Under the pieces are notes generated by a model that was given only the letters and a program-made list of their open reading frames with translations, was not told where the DNA came from and did no database searches. This document shows, piece after piece, positions 7,660 to 16,674 of a DNA stretch of 47,242 nt. Position numbers and translations under genes: made by a program. Positions within the stretch are counted from its first letter, which is position 1; each line of letters begins with the position of its first letter. The stretch comes from Eutrophocola sp964490145 (lineage in GTDB: Bacteria; Pseudomonadota; Gammaproteobacteria; Pseudomonadales; Pseudohongiellaceae): NCBI GenBank assembly GCA_964490145.1, contig CAZBBS010000012.1, forward strand, positions 1-47,242, read 5' to 3'.

Positions 7660-9672
7660 ATGAAACCAGTCCGCATTTCCCCCCGGGCTTTTGCCCCCCT
7701 GGCTTTTGCCCTGTCACTATCTGCCACCGGCATGGCCATGGCCCAGACCCTGGAAGACGGCCATGAACTGTTCGATCTCACCTGTGCCCGCTGCCACGGT
7801 GGTGACGGCAATGGCGGCGAATATGGTCCCTCCATTGTGGCGGCTTATTCCGCGCTGACCGATGATGACCTGGCCGCCTATCTGCGCGTTGGCAATCCGG
7901 CCAAGGGCATGCCGCCGGTAACCATCAGTGACGAACAACTTTATGTATTGATCGGCTACATGCGTTCCGTGGCGCCCTTCGGTGCTTTCAATCCGCAAGC
8001 GTTGGAGGATCGTCGCACATTAACGCTGGATAACGGCTCCCGACTGGATGGTGTGGTGACCGGCGAGGGCTATTACGATCTGCAGCTGCGCGACAATAAC
8101 GGCCGCATTCATCTGCTGCGTCGTGCCAGTGAAGGACGCTACCGGGAAGTCACCAGTACGTATGACTGGCCCAGCTATCACGGCGACACCCGCGGCATCC
8201 GGCATAGCCCCCTTGGTGAAATTACCAAAGCGAATGTTCATCAACTGGGCACCGCCTGGACCTTCAACCTGGATGCTCCCGGCATGGTGCAGACCACACC
8301 GGTGGTGGAAGGTGGCGTGATGTATGTGTCCTACCGAAACACGGTATGGGCCCTGGATGCCGGCAGCGGACGAGAAATCTGGAAATGGGACCGCGCCTTT
8401 ACCGAAGGGCTGTCCGGTAATGCCACCTTTGGTGCAAATCGGGGCGTGACAGTATCCGGCAATCGCGTTTTTTTCCTCACCGATAACGCCCACATGGTGG
8501 CGCTGGATAAAGGCACCGGCGAGCTGCTCTGGGAAACGGCAATGGCCGACTGGAACGAGAATTACAACAGTACCAATGCACCCTTGGTCTTCAACGACCT
8601 GGTCATTGGCGGCCATGCCGGCGGTGACGAAGGTGTGCGCGGTTTCATCGCCGCCTATCATCAGGACACCGGGGAGGAAGCCTGGCGCTTCTGGACCGTC
8701 CCGGCCTGGGGCGAACCCGGCTCGGAAACCTGGCCCAATGCCGAGGCCATCGAACACGGCGCTGGCGCCACCTGGATGACGGGCTCCTTTGATCCGGAAC
8801 TCAACGTGCTTTTCTGGCCGGTGGGCAACCCCGGGCCCGACATGTTCGGCGACAAACGTGAAGGGGATAATCTTTACACTGACAGCGTAGTGGCCCTGGA
8901 TGCCGACACCGGCGAGCTGCTGTGGCACTACCAGTTCACGCCGCACGACACCCACGACTGGGATGCCCAGGAACCGGTTGCCCTGATCGATGCTGACTGG
9001 CAAGGACAACCACGCAAGCTGCTGGTGCAGGCCAATCGTAATGGCTTCTTTTATGTGCTGGACCGGGTCAGCGGTGAATTGCTGCTGGCCAAACCCTTCA
9101 TCAATAACCTGAACTGGGCAGAAGGCATTGGTGCCGACGGCCGTCCCATCCTGAAGGATCTGCCTGCAACGGCCACCGGTGAAGATCTGGTCTGCCCCGG
9201 CCTGATCGGCGCCACCAACTGGTACTCCACGGGCTACATCGCACAGACCGGCCTGTATTACGTACAGGCGCTTGAAGCCTGCAACCTGTTTTCCAGCCGC
9301 GACCAGGACTGGCAGCAGCACCAGAGCTATATGGGTGGCGTGGCCCGTGACGTGCCGGGCGGTGAAAGCAAACGCTACCTGCGCGGTATCGATATCCAGA
9401 CCGGCGAGATCAAACTGGAAATCCCCCACGGCCCCACCAAAGGCAGACACTTTCCTGGCGTGCTGACCACAGACTCCGGACTGGTATTCTTTGATGAGGA
9501 AAGCGGCTCATTCATGGCCGCCGATGGATCTACCGGTGAAGTCCTGTGGCAGTTCCAGGCCAATGTGTCCAGCTGGCGCGGATCACCGATGACCTACGAG
9601 TTTGATGGCCGGCAGTACATCGCTGTGGCTACAGGCGACACCATCACCACCTTTGCGCTGCCTGCAAACTAA
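7660..9672 (+). CDS. PQQ-dependent dehydrogenase with N-terminal cytochrome c domain
   Basis: Periplasmic quinoprotein of 670 aa. A signal peptide (residues 1-29, ending AMAQ) is followed by a cytochrome c domain with heme motif CARCH (Cys42, Cys45, His46). A short beta-rich linker domain (about 115-165) precedes an eight-bladed PQQ propeller (about 170-670) with repeated W-x-x-D/G-type blades such as ALDAGSGREIWKWD. Such enzymes oxidise alcohols or sugars and pass electrons through the attached heme to the respiratory chain. The vicinal cysteine pair seen in many quinoprotein alcohol dehydrogenases is not evident here, unlike the second enzyme at 38093-40141. The gene is followed by a 41-bp palindromic repeat and then by the uncharacterised 460-aa exported protein. 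Substrate unknown; PQQ synthesis genes are not in the window. Confidence 0.9.
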   Translation: MKPVRISPRAFAPLAFALSLSATGMAMAQTLEDGHELFDLTCARCHGGDGNGGEYGPSIVAAYSALTDDDLAAYLRVGNPAKGMPPVTISDEQLYVLIGYMRSVAPFGAFNPQALEDRRTLTLDNGSRLDGVVTGEGYYDLQLRDNNGRIHLLRRASEGRYREVTSTYDWPSYHGDTRGIRHSPLGEITKANVHQLGTAWTFNLDAPGMVQTTPVVEGGVMYVSYRNTVWALDAGSGREIWKWDRAFTEGLSGNATFGANRGVTVSGNRVFFLTDNAHMVALDKGTGELLWETAMADWNENYNSTNAPLVFNDLVIGGHAGGDEGVRGFIAAYHQDTGEEAWRFWTVPAWGEPGSETWPNAEAIEHGAGATWMTGSFDPELNVLFWPVGNPGPDMFGDKREGDNLYTDSVVALDADTGELLWHYQFTPHDTHDWDAQEPVALIDADWQGQPRKLLVQANRNGFFYVLDRVSGELLLAKPFINNLNWAEGIGADGRPILKDLPATATGEDLVCPGLIGATNWYSTGYIAQTGLYYVQALEACNLFSSRDQDWQQHQSYMGGVARDVPGGESKRYLRGIDIQTGEIKLEIPHGPTKGRHFPGVLTTDSGLVFFDEESGSFMAADGSTGEVLWQFQANVSSWRGSPMTYEFDGRQYIAVATGDTITTFALPAN

Positions 9673-9675
9673 TAA

Positions 9676-9727
9676 AATTGGGGTCAGAACACTATTCTTA
9701 AATAAAGATGATCTGACCCCATTTTTT
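9676..9727. repeat. 41-bp palindromic repeat, copy 1
   Basis: Core at 9680-9720 with 9-bp arms GGGGTCAGA and TCTGACCCC, flanked by AATT on the left and ATTTTTT on the right. The inner 23 bp are the reverse complement of those in the other three copies (one mismatch to copy 2). It starts 8 bp after the stop of the PQQ dehydrogenase. A hairpin plus T-run suggests it can act as a terminator; REP/MITE ancestry is inference. Confidence 0.85.
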
Positions 9728-9732
9728 AAAGA

Positions 9733-11115
9733 TTGAATATGAAAAATCTGTCTTTCCACACCTGCCTGGCATGCCTGGTTTCGCTTACTCCTGTTGGCGT
9801 GCATGCCCAGGACAGCGTCGGCCGCGGCTGGCCTGTGTCTGCGGATGCTGAATGGGTCGGCGCCGGTGTGCCTTACTACAACATCGATATGGCCTCGGCC
9901 CGCGATGGCAACTCACCTGCCGGCATTACTCCTCTGCCCCGTGACATTTTCACCAGCGATGACTTTTACGTGGATCGCGAATACTGGACTGATCCGCGTT
10001 ATTTTCGCTGCAACAGCATGCCTGCGCTGGATTCCCAGTGGGGCGATTACTCAAGCTCGCCCAAATACATTACGGATGACTCGTCCAAAGGAGCCTGGGG
10101 CAACTGCGATGTTGACTATCCCCGGGAGAACCTCGTCAGCCCTTATGGTTTTGATACTGCACAGGCTCATTATGATGCCCTGTTAAATGAAACCCGACGC
10201 AAGGGCGGTCCTACGCAGTATTCCCGTGACAACCTGCCACCCGACTGGGACGGCCGCTACACCCGCAACATCAATACCATTTTTCTGCAGGTGATGAACG
10301 GCCAGGCACCGAACATTCCGGAGGAATATCATGAGCCCCCGCAATGGATCGTCGGCTACTACAACCAGATGCCTACCATCCTGTCCTTATTGACACCGGA
10401 GTACCAACAGCGCCTGGTGCAACAGCTTTATCACCAGGCCCACGATAATGCCGCGCAGTGGTCCGGCATGTTCTGCAGACCGGAAGGCTTCATGCGCCTG
10501 TGGTCGGTGCCGGCCGGGCCCAATGAAATGGATCTGTCGGTGACACCATCGCGCGTGCAGTTCTGGGGTGGTTTCGACAATGCCATGCGCAACGTCTACC
10601 CCAATCGTGAATTCAATATGTCCGGTGTGGTGCCACGCCTGGGCGCCGACATCCCGCAGTGGATGGGTGAGACGGTGGGCTTCTGGGACGGCGAGACGCT
10701 GATCAGCTGGACCTCGAACATCCAGGGCTGGTTCTCCCATGCCCTGTGGGAGCATTCCAGCAAATTACAGACTATCGAGATTTACACGCCACGCAAGCGG
10801 GACGATGGCAGCCTGATCGGCCTGGAACACGAAGCGATTTTCTATGACGAGGACGGACTCGTGCAGCCTGTCCGACAAATCCAGTTCCTGAGCCGGGTGG
10901 CGGATTACAATGATGTCGATCCGTTGAATGTCACTCACTGCAACCAGACCATCTTCAACATCAACGGTCGTGGTGTACCGATGACGCCAGGCTCAACTTT
11001 TGAATATGAAGTGGAAGACCTGCTCGATCGCCCTTGGGCCCATAGCTGGGAAAAATATTTCGAACAGCACATGCAACAGCCTGAAGACGACGAATCAATG
11101 TTCAGTTTTGAATAA
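9733..11115 (+). CDS. uncharacterised exported protein, 460 aa (paralogue of 36673-38061)
   Basis: I cannot assign a known function. It has a clear signal peptide (MKNLSF…, cleavage near VHAQ) with ATG at 9739 or 9733 possible as the start. The mature part contains exactly four cysteines, in the contexts YFRCNS, WGNCDVDYP, MFCRPEGFMR and HCNQTIF. All four are conserved in the paralogue, which suggests two disulfides in the periplasm. Other shared blocks are PPDWDGRY, ILSLLTPEYQ, EFNMSGVVPRLG and GLEHEAIFYD. It lies directly downstream of a PQQ dehydrogenase, as its paralogue does, so a joint role (assembly partner, substrate-binding protein or accessory enzyme) is inferred. The product is tryptophan-, tyrosine- and proline-rich with no membrane segment after the signal. 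Confidence 0.85.
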   Translation: MNMKNLSFHTCLACLVSLTPVGVHAQDSVGRGWPVSADAEWVGAGVPYYNIDMASARDGNSPAGITPLPRDIFTSDDFYVDREYWTDPRYFRCNSMPALDSQWGDYSSSPKYITDDSSKGAWGNCDVDYPRENLVSPYGFDTAQAHYDALLNETRRKGGPTQYSRDNLPPDWDGRYTRNINTIFLQVMNGQAPNIPEEYHEPPQWIVGYYNQMPTILSLLTPEYQQRLVQQLYHQAHDNAAQWSGMFCRPEGFMRLWSVPAGPNEMDLSVTPSRVQFWGGFDNAMRNVYPNREFNMSGVVPRLGADIPQWMGETVGFWDGETLISWTSNIQGWFSHALWEHSSKLQTIEIYTPRKRDDGSLIGLEHEAIFYDEDGLVQPVRQIQFLSRVADYNDVDPLNVTHCNQTIFNINGRGVPMTPGSTFEYEVEDLLDRPWAHSWEKYFEQHMQQPEDDESMFSFE

Positions 11116-11195
11116 ATATTTCCAGGGACCCATTGAGATCATGGTCATAATCGGGATACAAGGGTTCACAAAATACTCATAACAGGAGAGCCGCT

Positions 11196-11891
11196 ATGGC
11201 ATTGAAAGTGATTGGCGCAGGACTGGGTCGAACCGCCACCTTTTCCATGAAGTTTGCCCTTGAGCACCTGGGTTTCGGGCCCTGTTATCACATGTCGGAA
11301 GTGTTTGCCGGTGCCCGTCGCAACATCCCCCTGTGGCTGGATGTGGTGGATGGCAAACCGGACTGGGACGCTGTCTTTGACGGCTACCAGTCAACCACCG
11401 ATTATCCGGTGTGCACCTACTGGAAAGCGCTGGCTGATTATTACCCTGACGCCAAGGTCATCCTCACCGTGCGCGATCCCGATTCCTGGTTCGATTCCGT
11501 CAGCGAGACCATTTTTTCCAACAACATGAACGACTCCCTGGCCGGTTCGCCCATTGAGAAATTCATGCAGGAAACCGTGTTTAAACCCTTTGGCGACAAG
11601 GTACAGGACCGGGCCTTCATGACACAGTGGTTCCAGGACTGGAACCAGTCAGTGATCGACTCACTCCCGCCTGAACGACTTCTGGTTTACACCCCGAAAG
11701 AAGGCTGGGGACCTTTATGTGATTTCCTTGGCGTGCCGGTACCGGATGGTCCCTTCCCCCGCGTCAACAGCCGTGATGAACTCAGTCAGGCGTCCAACAA
11801 GGAAGGCGGCATTCCAGCCAACCCGGAAGAAGCAGAGCGCTTTGCCAGAGAGTACATCAACCAGCTCAAGGCCAAGGCGTTTGCAGTATAA
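11196..11891 (+). CDS. sulfotransferase family protein
   Basis: Cytoplasmic protein of 231 aa resembling the short PAPS-dependent sulfotransferases often found in marine bacteria and in eukaryotes. The N-terminal GAGLGRTATFSMKFALE is the 5'-phosphosulfate-binding loop following the first beta strand. TVRDPDSWFDSV (around residue 90) matches the 3'-phosphate-binding region. It would transfer sulfate from PAPS to a hydroxyl or amine. The start ATG at 11196 is preceded by AGGAG. It converges with an arylsulfatase gene across one copy of the 41-bp repeat, putting a sulfate-adding and a sulfate-removing enzyme side by side. The acceptor is unknown. Confidence 0.85.
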   Translation: MALKVIGAGLGRTATFSMKFALEHLGFGPCYHMSEVFAGARRNIPLWLDVVDGKPDWDAVFDGYQSTTDYPVCTYWKALADYYPDAKVILTVRDPDSWFDSVSETIFSNNMNDSLAGSPIEKFMQETVFKPFGDKVQDRAFMTQWFQDWNQSVIDSLPPERLLVYTPKEGWGPLCDFLGVPVPDGPFPRVNSRDELSQASNKEGGIPANPEEAERFAREYINQLKAKAFAV

Positions 11892-11910
11892 AACCAAGCA
11901 ATAGTAAAAA

Positions 11911-11964
11911 AATTGGGGTCAGATCATCTTTATATAAGAATAGTGTTCTGACCCCATTTTTTTA
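11911..11964. repeat. 41-bp palindromic repeat, copy 2
   Basis: Core 11915-11955 with arms GGGGTCAGA/TCTGACCCC, left flank AATT and right flank ATTTTTTTA. It lies between the convergent sulfotransferase and arylsulfatase genes. Its terminal TTA is the stop codon (TAA) of the arylsulfatase. T-runs on both sides make it a plausible bidirectional terminator. Confidence 0.88.
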
Positions 11965-14235
11965 CTTAAGTGAAATCGTCACATCATCGATATCACAGTC
12001 ACAAGCTCGCGGACCCGTGCGATCATCCAGTGCGGGACGACCGATCAGCGCGTTGCCGGCAAACACCCGGTAGAAACGATTGTCATTATCCGTGGCCACT
12101 TCCAGACCATCCACATCCAGCGCCAGCCTGACTCCGTTGGCTTGGGGGCGGAAAGTCACTTCCACCACATGTTCGCCAGCTGACAGAGGTGAACGACCAC
12201 GTACCACCATGCGTTCCTGCTCACGACCGGTGGGGTTGTACGTAAAAACCGGTACGCCGTCTTCCAGTTTCAAATCGTAACCGGTAAAACGCATACCCAT
12301 GACAAACAGGGGACCGCTGTCACGGCCCGTCTTTGTGGTGAAACGCGCTGCAGCTGTCCAGTTCGGGGTGACATTCGGCCAGGCGGCTATCGGGTAGCGG
12401 TAGTCGCCGGGATAGAACACATAGCTGTCCTTGTCACTGATGGCATGGGGGCGATTGTTGGGATTCAAACGTGCCAGGTAATCCGCTGCCAGAGGGTAGA
12501 CATTATTGGCTTCTGCCGCCGCATCAAAGGCCGCCTTCAGTTCTTCCAGCTTGCCCGGGTATTCGGCAGCCACATTGTTGGTCTGCGTGAAATCCTCGTC
12601 GAGATTGTAGAGCTCCCAGGGCAGGGTGTTTGGATCGTAATCATTCAGACTCCAGGGCTGCCAGGTCACTGCCGTGCCGGCCAGCCAGCCGTCACGATAA
12701 AACCCGCGGGTGCCCAGCATCTCGTAATACTGTTCACGGCGATGGGTAGGCGCATCCGGATCGGTGAAACTGTCGGCAATGGAAATTCCGTCTATCACCT
12801 GTTGCTCAACACCATCCACGGCTTGCGGCGGTGTGATTCCGACGGCTTCGTAAATGGTGGGAGCGATATCGATGACGTGGGCATACTGGGTACGGATGCC
12901 CCCTTGATCCTGTATCCTCGCCGGCCAGGACACCACCATGCCGTTTCGGGTGCCGCCCAGATGGGAAGCAATGGACTTGCCCCAGGGGAACGGTGTGTTC
13001 ATGGCATAAGCCCATCCCGCCGGGTAATTGCCGAAGGCATCCTCGCCACCGGCCAGATGCAAGTTGCGGGCAAGTTCTTCCTCGGTAGGATCGATCTGGG
13101 CAAAGCCTTCATAGGAATTGAGCGTGCCATTGATCTCGTGAATGGCAGCACCGTTGTCACCCTGCACATAAATGATCAGGGTATTGTCGTACTCCCCGGT
13201 TTCCTTCAAGGCATCCAGCACACGGCCGAACTGGTAATCCATGAAAGCCAGCTGGGCGGCGGCCACTTCCATCAGGTGGGCGTAATTGCTTTTCTGCAGA
13301 TCGGTCAGGCTGTCCCACGTGGGCAGACCGGGTGGCAGCGGCGCCATGTTGGCGATGGCCGGGACTATGCCCATGGCCTTCTGGCGTTCAAACGTTTCAG
13401 CACGGACCACATCCCAGCCCTTGTCGAACTGGCCCTTGAACTTGTCGATCCATTCCTGCGGGGCCTGCTGGGGACCATGCATGGTGCCCGGCGCAAAATA
13501 TAGCAGGAAGGGTTTGTCATCCTGCAGGGTGTCCTGCATATGCAGCCACTCGACCATGTGGTCGCCCAGATCGCGATCCAGAAAATAGTCCTCATCTGTT
13601 GGGTCACGGCGGATCGGGTTATGGTTTTCAATCAGTTCAGGGTTCACCTGATCAGTGGCCGGGCCATTGAAGCCATAGAAATAGTCAAAGCCCCAGGCAC
13701 TGGGCCAGCGGTCATAGGGGCCAAGTGGCCCGTTTTCCCAGTCCGGGGTGTTGTGATTCTTGCCGAAGAAAGCGGTGCTGTAGCCGTTCAGGCTGAGCAC
13801 ATTGCCAATTGTTGCGGCGCTGTCGGGTATCACCGAAGTGTATCCCGGCTCATCAACGGCCACATTGGAAATGGCGCCATAACCCACCGCATGATGATTG
13901 CGCCCGGTCAGCAGTGAGGCCCGCGTGGGTGAACACATGGCGGTGACATGAAAGCGTGTATATCTGAGGCCTGAATTGGCGATGGAGTCGAAGGCCGGTG
14001 TCGGGATCGGCCCGCCAAAGCCACTGGCAGCGGAAAAGCCGACATCATCCGTCAGCACCACCAGCACATTTGGTGCGCCTTGCGGGGCAACAGGTGAGGC
14101 CGGGAAATATTTCCAGGCACTGCCCTGGACGGCTTCCTGGGCCTCCAGATTGGCATTATCACCCAGCAGAAATCCTGCCGTTATGGTGACGCCCACGGCC
14201 AGGGACAATACTGAAGTCTTGAAGGTTTTTGTCAT
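11962..14235 (-). CDS. arylsulfatase
   Basis: Exported type I sulfatase of about 757 aa. The signal peptide starts at ATG 14235, chosen over the in-frame ATG at 14250 because GGAG lies eight bases upstream of it. The catalytic signature CSPTRASLLTG (Cys101) is the site converted to formylglycine. NVLVVLTDDVG provides the metal-binding aspartates, and HNTPDWENG and a downstream GKSI segment fit the alkaline-phosphatase fold. A C-terminal beta-sandwich-like region of roughly 150 residues follows the catalytic domain, as in large bacterial arylsulfatases (the PF00884 family). It would hydrolyse sulfate esters in the periplasm. A formylglycine-generating enzyme is not present nearby. The stop codon is supplied by the adjacent repeat. 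Confidence 0.93.
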   Translation of the reverse strand: MTKTFKTSVLSLAVGVTITAGFLLGDNANLEAQEAVQGSAWKYFPASPVAPQGAPNVLVVLTDDVGFSAASGFGGPIPTPAFDSIANSGLRYTRFHVTAMCSPTRASLLTGRNHHAVGYGAISNVAVDEPGYTSVIPDSAATIGNVLSLNGYSTAFFGKNHNTPDWENGPLGPYDRWPSAWGFDYFYGFNGPATDQVNPELIENHNPIRRDPTDEDYFLDRDLGDHMVEWLHMQDTLQDDKPFLLYFAPGTMHGPQQAPQEWIDKFKGQFDKGWDVVRAETFERQKAMGIVPAIANMAPLPPGLPTWDSLTDLQKSNYAHLMEVAAAQLAFMDYQFGRVLDALKETGEYDNTLIIYVQGDNGAAIHEINGTLNSYEGFAQIDPTEEELARNLHLAGGEDAFGNYPAGWAYAMNTPFPWGKSIASHLGGTRNGMVVSWPARIQDQGGIRTQYAHVIDIAPTIYEAVGITPPQAVDGVEQQVIDGISIADSFTDPDAPTHRREQYYEMLGTRGFYRDGWLAGTAVTWQPWSLNDYDPNTLPWELYNLDEDFTQTNNVAAEYPGKLEELKAAFDAAAEANNVYPLAADYLARLNPNNRPHAISDKDSYVFYPGDYRYPIAAWPNVTPNWTAAARFTTKTGRDSGPLFVMGMRFTGYDLKLEDGVPVFTYNPTGREQERMVVRGRSPLSAGEHVVEVTFRPQANGVRLALDVDGLEVATDNDNRFYRVFAGNALIGRPALDDRTGPRACDCDIDDVTISLK

Positions 14236-14286
14236 TGTTATTATCTCCACTCAGCCAGGACTGGCACCCTGACGTTTCATTCAGCA

Positions 14287-15537
14287 TTACTCAACCAGTG
14301 CCTGGTAAATCAGGTTCTGGATCATGTCGATCAGGTTCTGGTCACCCGGCAGGGTCTGGGCATTGATCACGTAGGTCATATCCTCAGCCGGGTCCACCCG
14401 GAACCAGGTGGTGGCAGCACCAGCCCAGCCCCAACTGCCAACGGAATCCATTTTGCCCAACGCGGCAGTATTGAGGGTGACAGAAACACCAAGCCCATAG
14501 CCGCTGGCTGTCGGACCGTTGCCATTGTTGATGGAGGGAATGGCTTCCGGCAAATGGTTCTGTGACATCAACTCGATGGTCTTGCGGCCAAGAATACGTA
14601 CGCCATTGAGCTCGCCGCCATTGAGCAGCATCCGGGCAAAGGTCAGGTAATCCCCGGTGGAGGATGACAGGCTCAGGGTGGCAAAGTGATGATCATTGAA
14701 ACGGGTATAGCGGTCGCCATTTTCGGGAGTCAGGCCGCCATCGTTATTTCTTGAATACACTTTGGCAAAATCTTTTGCGCGAGAACGCGGCACACCAAAC
14801 ATGGTGTCCTTCATGCCCAGCGGTCCGAAGATGGTCTGCTGCAGGTATGTTTCAAACGGCATGCCCGAAAGCACTTCCACCAGGTAGGCCTGCACGTCAT
14901 GACCCAGGCCATAGACCCACTGTTCACCGGGCTGGTAGCGCAAGGGCACCTGGCCCAGCTTGTCCATTTCGCTGGACAGGGAGTCGAGCTCAAACATACC
15001 GATACCGTTCTCACGGTAGATGGCATCGACCGCATGGTTGCCCAGGCCACCGGACAACCCCAGTGTGTGGCGGAAGGCATCCTGCACGGTGGGTTTGCGC
15101 TTGGGCGCTTCTAGGATCATGTTGCCGCCGGCATCGTATCCGGCGAAGACTTTCATATCTGAAAATTCCGGGATGTATTTGTCCAGGGGATCGTTGAGCT
15201 GGAACAGGCCTTTTTCATAAAGTGTCAGCAGAGCCACACTGGTGATGGGCTTGGTCATGGAATACAAACGGAACAGGCTATCGGTGGTCATGGCCTGCCG
15301 GCTTTCCCGGTTGGCCATGCCGTAGGCCTTGTTATGCACCACTTGCCCATGACGGGCAACTGCTACCACGACGCCGGACACGCGGCTTTTATCCACTTCC
15401 GCCTGGATGGCCTGGTCCAGCACCGCCAGACGGGCTGGATCAAATCCGGCGATAGTGCTGTCAGCGGCGATTACCGAGGCTGTCGCCGCAAACAGTATCA
15501 GGGAGCAAAGCAGTTTCTTGGTGGGCAGCATGGTCAT
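14287..15537 (-). CDS. exported beta-lactamase-fold serine hydrolase
   Basis: Class C beta-lactamase/esterase-like hydrolase of about 416 aa with a signal peptide (MTMLPTKKLLCSLILF…VIAAD). The catalytic SxxK is SMTK (Ser93, Lys96), and the YxN-type tyrosine is probably Tyr209 in WVYGLGHD. Proteins of this type are usually esterases, transesterases or peptidases rather than true beta-lactamases. The frame stays open upstream into a copy of the palindromic repeat. ATG 15537 is chosen because GGAG sits seven bases before it and the signal peptide begins there. It is the middle gene of a minus-strand run of hydrolases. Natural substrate unknown. Confidence 0.9.
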   Translation of the reverse strand: MTMLPTKKLLCSLILFAATASVIAADSTIAGFDPARLAVLDQAIQAEVDKSRVSGVVVAVARHGQVVHNKAYGMANRESRQAMTTDSLFRLYSMTKPITSVALLTLYEKGLFQLNDPLDKYIPEFSDMKVFAGYDAGGNMILEAPKRKPTVQDAFRHTLGLSGGLGNHAVDAIYRENGIGMFELDSLSSEMDKLGQVPLRYQPGEQWVYGLGHDVQAYLVEVLSGMPFETYLQQTIFGPLGMKDTMFGVPRSRAKDFAKVYSRNNDGGLTPENGDRYTRFNDHHFATLSLSSSTGDYLTFARMLLNGGELNGVRILGRKTIELMSQNHLPEAIPSINNGNGPTASGYGLGVSVTLNTAALGKMDSVGSWGWAGAATTWFRVDPAEDMTYVINAQTLPGDQNLIDMIQNLIYQALVE

Positions 15538-15561
15538 GAGGATTCTCCAATCAGAATTCAA

Positions 15562-15616
15562 AATTGGGGTCAGATCATCTTTATATAAAAATAGTGTTCT
15601 GACCCCGATTTTTTTA
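15562..15616. repeat. 41-bp palindromic repeat, copy 3
   Basis: Core 15566-15606, same orientation as copies 2 and 4, with left flank AATT and right flank GATTTTTTTA. The last three bases are the stop codon of the Esterase-D-type gene. The next minus-strand gene (serine hydrolase) starts about 30 bp beyond the repeat. Confidence 0.88.
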
Positions 15617-16636
15617 TTTGGCATCCAGGTGGTCGGCAAAGAAGGGCAACACCTTATCGATAAAACGCTGCCCTACCCGGTTGCCGTGGTTGCCTACGTA
15701 AATTTCATAGCCATGCTCCACACCCAGGCGCTTTAGGGACGCGACCAGTTGGGTGTTGGTGGCTTCCAGTCCATCTTCGTTACCCACATCAAGGTGTATA
15801 GCGCGGTACTGCTTCAGTGCCGGCACATATTGGTCCACAAAGAACAGGGGTGAATTGGCTGCCCACTTGCCCTGCACCAGCGGCTGCGCTTCGCCGTTCA
15901 CGTAAGGCAGGTCAAAGTAGTGAGGCGGATTCGCAGGGTTTGGCGCCCAGGCGGCGGCCTGGGCCTGCATGGCATTTTCAAAGGTGCCGGACTTGTACGG
16001 CTGGAAACTGTCGGTTTTCATACGAGCCACTTCAGATTCCACACGTTCCTTGTCCGGCGCAGTATTGAGCAGGCAGCAGGAACTCATGGCATACATGGCG
16101 CCAAAGACTTCCGGATGTTTCATGCCGATACGCAAGGTGCCGTAACCGCCCATGGAATGACCGGACAGACCGCGGCTTTCCCGTTTGGCCAGTGTGCGAT
16201 AGTGGCTGTCTATATAAGTCACAAGATCTTCTGAAATCCAGGTTTCCCAGTCACCAATGGCCGGGGAATTGGAATACATGCTGCCACCATAACGGTTAAA
16301 GGCATCGGGCATCACCAGGATCACCTCATCAGCGCCGGCCGCCATCGCAGTATCCACTGAAGCAGGCAGGTTCAGCACCCGTTCCACATAGACCTGAGCA
16401 CCGACGGCATAACCGTGAAGGAAATACACTACAGGATAACGCTTACCGGAGGTGGCATACCCCGGGGGGGTGTACACGTAGACATCACGATCTGCGCTGT
16501 CTCCCAGCAGATTCCCCTCAAGGGCGCGACTGTGGACGCTGATCTTCTCGAAACTGCCCTGGGCAGATAACAGCGGACTGATCAGGGTTATGGTCAACAC
16601 CAGGGCGACTCTGAATGAATTGGACAGGGTGCTCAT
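15614..16636 (-). CDS. exported alpha/beta hydrolase, Esterase D family
   Basis: Periplasmic or secreted esterase of 340 aa related to the Esterase D/tributyrin esterase group (PF00756 type). A signal peptide (MSTLSNSFRVALVLT…SAQG) is followed by the hydrolase fold: oxyanion strand VVYFLHGYAVGA, nucleophile motif GHSMGG (Ser161) and a late His in GNHGNRVG. ATG 16636 is preferred over the in-frame TTG at 16639 because AGGAG is six bases upstream. It lies between two copies of the 41-bp repeat, and its own stop codon is part of copy 3. Substrate not predictable; short-chain esters are typical. Confidence 0.92.
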   Translation of the reverse strand: MSTLSNSFRVALVLTITLISPLLSAQGSFEKISVHSRALEGNLLGDSADRDVYVYTPPGYATSGKRYPVVYFLHGYAVGAQVYVERVLNLPASVDTAMAAGADEVILVMPDAFNRYGGSMYSNSPAIGDWETWISEDLVTYIDSHYRTLAKRESRGLSGHSMGGYGTLRIGMKHPEVFGAMYAMSSCCLLNTAPDKERVESEVARMKTDSFQPYKSGTFENAMQAQAAAWAPNPANPPHYFDLPYVNGEAQPLVQGKWAANSPLFFVDQYVPALKQYRAIHLDVGNEDGLEATNTQLVASLKRLGVEHGYEIYVGNHGNRVGQRFIDKVLPFFADHLDAK

Positions 16637-16674
16637 CAACGACTCCTGAAATGGACAATAGAGACTAAAGGCAT

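Noticed and set aside
8020..9450. 476-codon open frame antisense to the PQQ dehydrogenase
   Set aside because: Shadow of a conserved gene, with no plausible product.
15538..15639. N-terminal extension of the serine hydrolase through repeat copy 3
   Set aside because: It is translation of the palindromic repeat; the ribosome binding site and signal peptide mark ATG 15537 as the start.
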